This document shows positions 60,692 through 64,000 of a stretch of 64,000 bases of DNA, one piece after another. Within the stretch, counting starts at the first letter, position 1; the number at the start of each line of letters is the position of its first letter. The notes below the pieces were generated by a model. It searched no databases and was not told the origin of the DNA. It was given only the letters and a program-made list of their open reading frames with translations. The position numbers were made by a program, and so were the translations under genes. Source of the stretch: Citrus sinensis (Eukaryota; Streptophyta; Magnoliopsida; Sapindales; Rutaceae); assembly GCF_022201045.2 (NCBI RefSeq), contig NC_068559.1, forward strand, positions 25,241,501 to 25,305,500, given 5' to 3'.

Positions 60692-60829
60692 AATACACGT
60701 TAGTATTATTTGTTATCAATGTTAAACCAATTTTTTAAAAATAAATAAATAAACAAATAAAATACACGTTAGTATTATTTGTTATCAATGTTAAACCAAT
60801 TTTTTAAAAATAAATAAATAAACAAATAA
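60692..60829 (+). repeat. 69-bp tandem duplication, identical
   Basis: AATACACGTTAGTATTATTT begins at both 60692 and 60761. The two units, each ending in AAATAAATAAATAAACAAAT plus A's, show no difference that I can see. Confidence 0.9.
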
Positions 60830-61793
60830 AATTGTGTTAAACTTAGGTTAGTGGTGGGACAATGCGCGCAAAGCAAATTAGTAACGAACCAAGTGCTTCT
60901 TTTACAACAGGGTCATTAGCTCCGAAACATTCAAAAGATGAAAAAGATTATTCCATGTCCTACCAACCTCTATTTGGAAAATGATCTTTATGCCATCCGC
61001 TTCCCTAATGGAATTTTAATCTAAAGTGGCGATATAACTTTAAAGATGCCCAGCTTTATTTTATTACTGAAATTTCTTACTTGTTAATAGAATAATAATT
61101 AACATAATAATATATTTGAAATATCAAATATTTTACTTCTACTCAACTAAACTCTCGATTCTGATAGCTAAAAGCAGCTTGTGGTGTTAAAGGATCGAAG
61201 CCCTCACAAATAAGTTTCAACCCGAGGGATTTAGGGTTTAATAATACAATAATGTTAAGGATGCCACTGTTTGAATTTTAATTTGAATTCCAATACTATG
61301 TGTTACTCATTTATTGAATGGTGAATTTCATAACTGGTAAAATTACTTAACCACCATTAAATATATGAATACCGCATTAGTTGGAAGTCAAAATGAAACT
61401 TATATGTTGAAATATCTAACATTACTCGTAATAATACTAAGGATCTCAACAATTATCCAAACATTTGAATTTTAATTAATTTTGTAATACTTATAATTGT
61501 CGCATCATATTAATCATTAATTTTTATGAACTATAATTGCACATTTCCAAGATAATATTAATAACTGACAGATGTGATAATTACGGAGAAATTATCATAT
61601 CACTTAAAGCTCAAATGCTAGGATTATAGTTGAATTCCATAGCATTACTCTTTACGGTTTAGTGCCTTTCTAAACACCGTCGTTACATAAACTTGGATAG
61701 AAGAACCACACCCCTTAACACTACATCCGTAAGCTTATTAATTAGTATGCACATTTTCATTTTCCTACTGACAATTACCATAGCTTCGCAAAA
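60830..61793. other. intergenic, 3' flank of the P450
   Basis: AT-rich; contains the 3' UTR side of the CYP78A gene. No gene was recognised. Confidence 0.55.
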
Positions 61794-64000
61794 TTACTTA
61801 GCAAACCGGGGAACCACACGGCATGTTAGTGGTTTCTTCATTTCAAGAGAAAGCTTCAGTGTCTCCGAAAGATCAACGGGCTCTGCCGGAAGCCACCGGA
61901 ATCTGTGCAGAAGCCGGGCAAGCCATAGGTGCACAGTGGCTAAGCCAAGGGCCTTGCCGGGGCACACCCTGCGGCCTGATCCGAATGGCGCTAGCCTTAA
62001 ATCTGATCCCATGATGGGCACGTCCTCCTCGATGAACCTTTCAGGCTTGAAGGTCCACGGGTTCTTCCAGATGGTTGGGTCATGGGTAATGGCCCACATG
62101 TTGACCATTGCTGTCGTGCCAGCTGGCACAAAGACCTTGTCCACGTGGACATCGTGGACGGCAAGGCGGGCCCACGAGAGTAATGGCCCCGGAGGGTGCA
62201 TTCGGAGAACCTCTTTGACTATAGCCTGGAGGTAAGGGAGATTGGGGATGTCCGAATCTTCCACGTGCCTATCGCGACCAACCCACGTGTCAATTTCGTT
62301 TTGAACTTTTGTTTGAATGTCTTGATGCAAAACAATCCTAGCCATGATCCATTCGAGTAGTATTGCCACTGTGTCCGTTCCTCGAAATACCATCTCCTGT
62401 ATGATTGAGGGAAAAAAAAAATAATAATTGGATAAAAGTATTGATACAATATTGACGCAGACGCACAAATTAAGATATTTTGGTCAACCTAGTAACTACG
62501 AAGCATTATTGCTGAAACTTTTTTTAATTTCGAGCGAGCCAATCAGCCAAAGAGTATTGACTAATTAGTCAACAAATTAGGGTTAGGGTTAGGAGGGTTA
62601 GTATGAAGTCTTTAATCTGTAGGATGAAATTAGAGAATTCGTCTAGGATATCTGTATCCAAGCATAGGGCTAAGCAGTGCCACTGATAGTGTCAAAATCT
62701 TTGAAGCAAACAGACAAGAAAATAAAAGAAAGGAAATTAGGCACACATGAAAGGTATTAGAAAGATAAATGAGAGACACATCAACTTTTAAAAATCATCA
62801 CTGAGAAGCAAACATATTTGAAGTCGGTCGGATATTCTGAAAATGATCGTTTTGTTCTAGATTTAAGATATTTTATTTACACGCTGTCATTTTTTGCCAC
62901 AGTGTAAGGTCTTTTAAAAAAATAAAAAATAATTAACTCAAGATTTCCTAGCCTGACATGGGTAAAAGTTTTGTGCCTTTTCTGTGTTTTCTGGGTTGGT
63001 TTTATAGAAAATTAATCCATAAAAGTTTTACCAACATGAGTAGGCACAAGATTTGTCTGAGTCATCATAGATACCAAAACAAATTGAAGTTCACGAATGT
63101 TTACTTTTTGTGTGAGTGTCGGAAAGAGAAGAGAGAGAGAGAGAAGCTTACCCACAAAATAGCCACCGTGTCTGCATCAGACAGCTGATCCTCTTTAGGC
63201 AAAGATAACAAAGCACTAAGAAAGTCGTTTCCCCCATTATTAAACTCTCCAGAATTTTTTTTCCTTTCTTCAACAACTTGCCCTATAAGAGTTTTAACCC
63301 TAGCAGCCAGTTTATGGCACCTTCTTTTAACTCCATAAAAGTCTAACAAGTTTAGAGGAAAATAATCCTCCCAATTAAATTGCGCTATTAATTCATATCC
63401 TTCTTTAACCATAGCCTCAAGCTCTTCTTTCTTTAAACTAATAACTGAGCCCCCAAACAAACTCTCTAGTATATTACCTAAAGACCCTTTTTGCAATACC
63501 TCCCTCACTCTCACTACTCCTTTGTTCTCCATTTGTTGGTTCACTTTCGATAGCATTTCATCTGCTAAACGCTGTCGTAGAATCTCCAGGCCAGAAATTC
63601 TCCTAGGGGAGAACATGTGATTTGCTGCAATTCGTCTCAGGTGGCGCCAGTATTTCCCCGAGGGAGCAAAGCCAATGGCACGTTCAAACATCAGCAAACG
63701 AGCTGATTCTTTGATCGGACGGTCGGAAAATGAAGGTCCTGAGAGGATTTCCTTAGCAGTTTCCGGGTGGCTGCTGATGATGACACGTGTTGGGCCAAAA
63801 CTTAGCGCCATGAGTCTGTTTGCACCCAATGAAGCCGCCATTGAAGCTAACTTACGATGAGCTAAAGAACCCATGCAAGGCAAGGTGCCTACTATTGGCC
63901 ATCCAACTGGGCCACGAAGCTTTGCTGAGATTTCATTGTAGTTTCTCCATGCAAAGCCTCCAGGGACAAGCCAAAGGTTGAGTAAAAGAGGGATAATAGA
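61794..64000 (-). CDS. CYP78A: cytochrome P450, CYP78A subfamily (5' end outside the window)
   Basis: ER-anchored heme monooxygenase. CYP78A members (KLUH type) make an unidentified mobile signal that promotes organ, seed and fruit growth. Two exons: 64000-63152 (open at the window edge, 283 codons) and 62396-61794 (200 codons plus TAA), split by a 755-bp intron between AILW and EMVFRGTDT, so 483 residues are visible. The N-terminal anchor and start codon lie beyond 64000; the visible part begins just before [10 protein letters not shown]. Motifs numbered from the visible start: proline-rich hinge [17 protein letters not shown]-helix FRGTDT (287-292); ExxR in KEVLR (345-348); PERF (401-404); heme loop [10 protein letters not shown] (421-430) with Cys428 as the iron ligand. 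Features such as [13 protein letters not shown] and [13 protein letters not shown] are typical of CYP78A. No defect is visible. Confidence 0.95.

Noticed and set aside
61693..62235. Plus-strand frame of 180 codons
   Set aside because: Antisense shadow of CYP78A exon 2.
62577..62593. Telomere-like TTAGGGTTAGGGTTAGG in the P450 intron
   Set aside because: Fewer than three units and not the plant TTTAGGG repeat; too short to mean an interstitial telomere.
1..64000. CRISPR arrays, operons, prokaryotic promoters, tRNA or rRNA genes
   Set aside because: None found. The only tRNA-like promoters belong to SINEs, and the sequence is clearly plant nuclear.

Overview
The window is a piece of a eudicot plant nuclear genome. 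It is AT-rich, its genes have many spliced GT-AG introns, it carries several classes of plant transposable element, and it encodes a chloroplast antenna protein and a plant-specific P450. The best clue to lineage is conserved gene order. Four consecutive genes (F-box/MYND protein, a 98-residue complex I-type protein, an LDAP/REF-like protein and the meiotic axis protein ASY1) match the order I remember for Arabidopsis At1g67340-At1g67350-At1g67360-At1g67370. My impression is a woody rosid, perhaps Citrus-like, but the sequence alone does not prove that.

Layout. 1-4.3 kb: 3' end of a Ty3/gypsy (Tat-like) LTR retrotransposon. It has the last 38 codons of pol, then an antisense intron-containing coiled-coil gene broken by one stop, a purine minisatellite and an LTR; the palindrome GGTACC is unusually dense throughout. 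5.2-6.3 kb (-): LHCA2, a photosystem I antenna protein, four exons, with a GC-AG first intron. 6.4-27.0 kb: about 20 kb without a confident gene. It holds a tRNA-type SINE with a 17-bp target duplication, an inverted SINE pair inserted as one unit, a hAT MITE with a perfect 8-bp duplication, other fold-back elements, tandem duplications, a poly-G run and microsatellites. 28.0-29.5 kb (+): F-box/Sel1/MYND protein. 31.9-32.2 kb (+): small mitochondrial complex I-type protein. 33.7-35.7 kb: 2-kb Mutator-like element with TIRs over 300 bp and a 9-bp duplication. 36.1-37.2 kb (-): LDAP-like lipid-droplet protein. 39.3-44.6 kb (-): ASY1, 22 coding exons. 46.75-50.4 kb (-): SCP1-like CTD phosphatase, six coding exons. 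51.6-61.7 kb: no gene, with a SINE fragment, two tandem Helitron-like copies and a TIR element. 61.8 kb to the right edge (-): CYP78A cytochrome P450, with its N-terminus beyond the window.

The genes do not form an operon or pathway. Each has its own promoter context, and they share only position. Coding exons were joined by hand: reading-frame phase was checked at every junction, and the joined lengths are all multiples of three.
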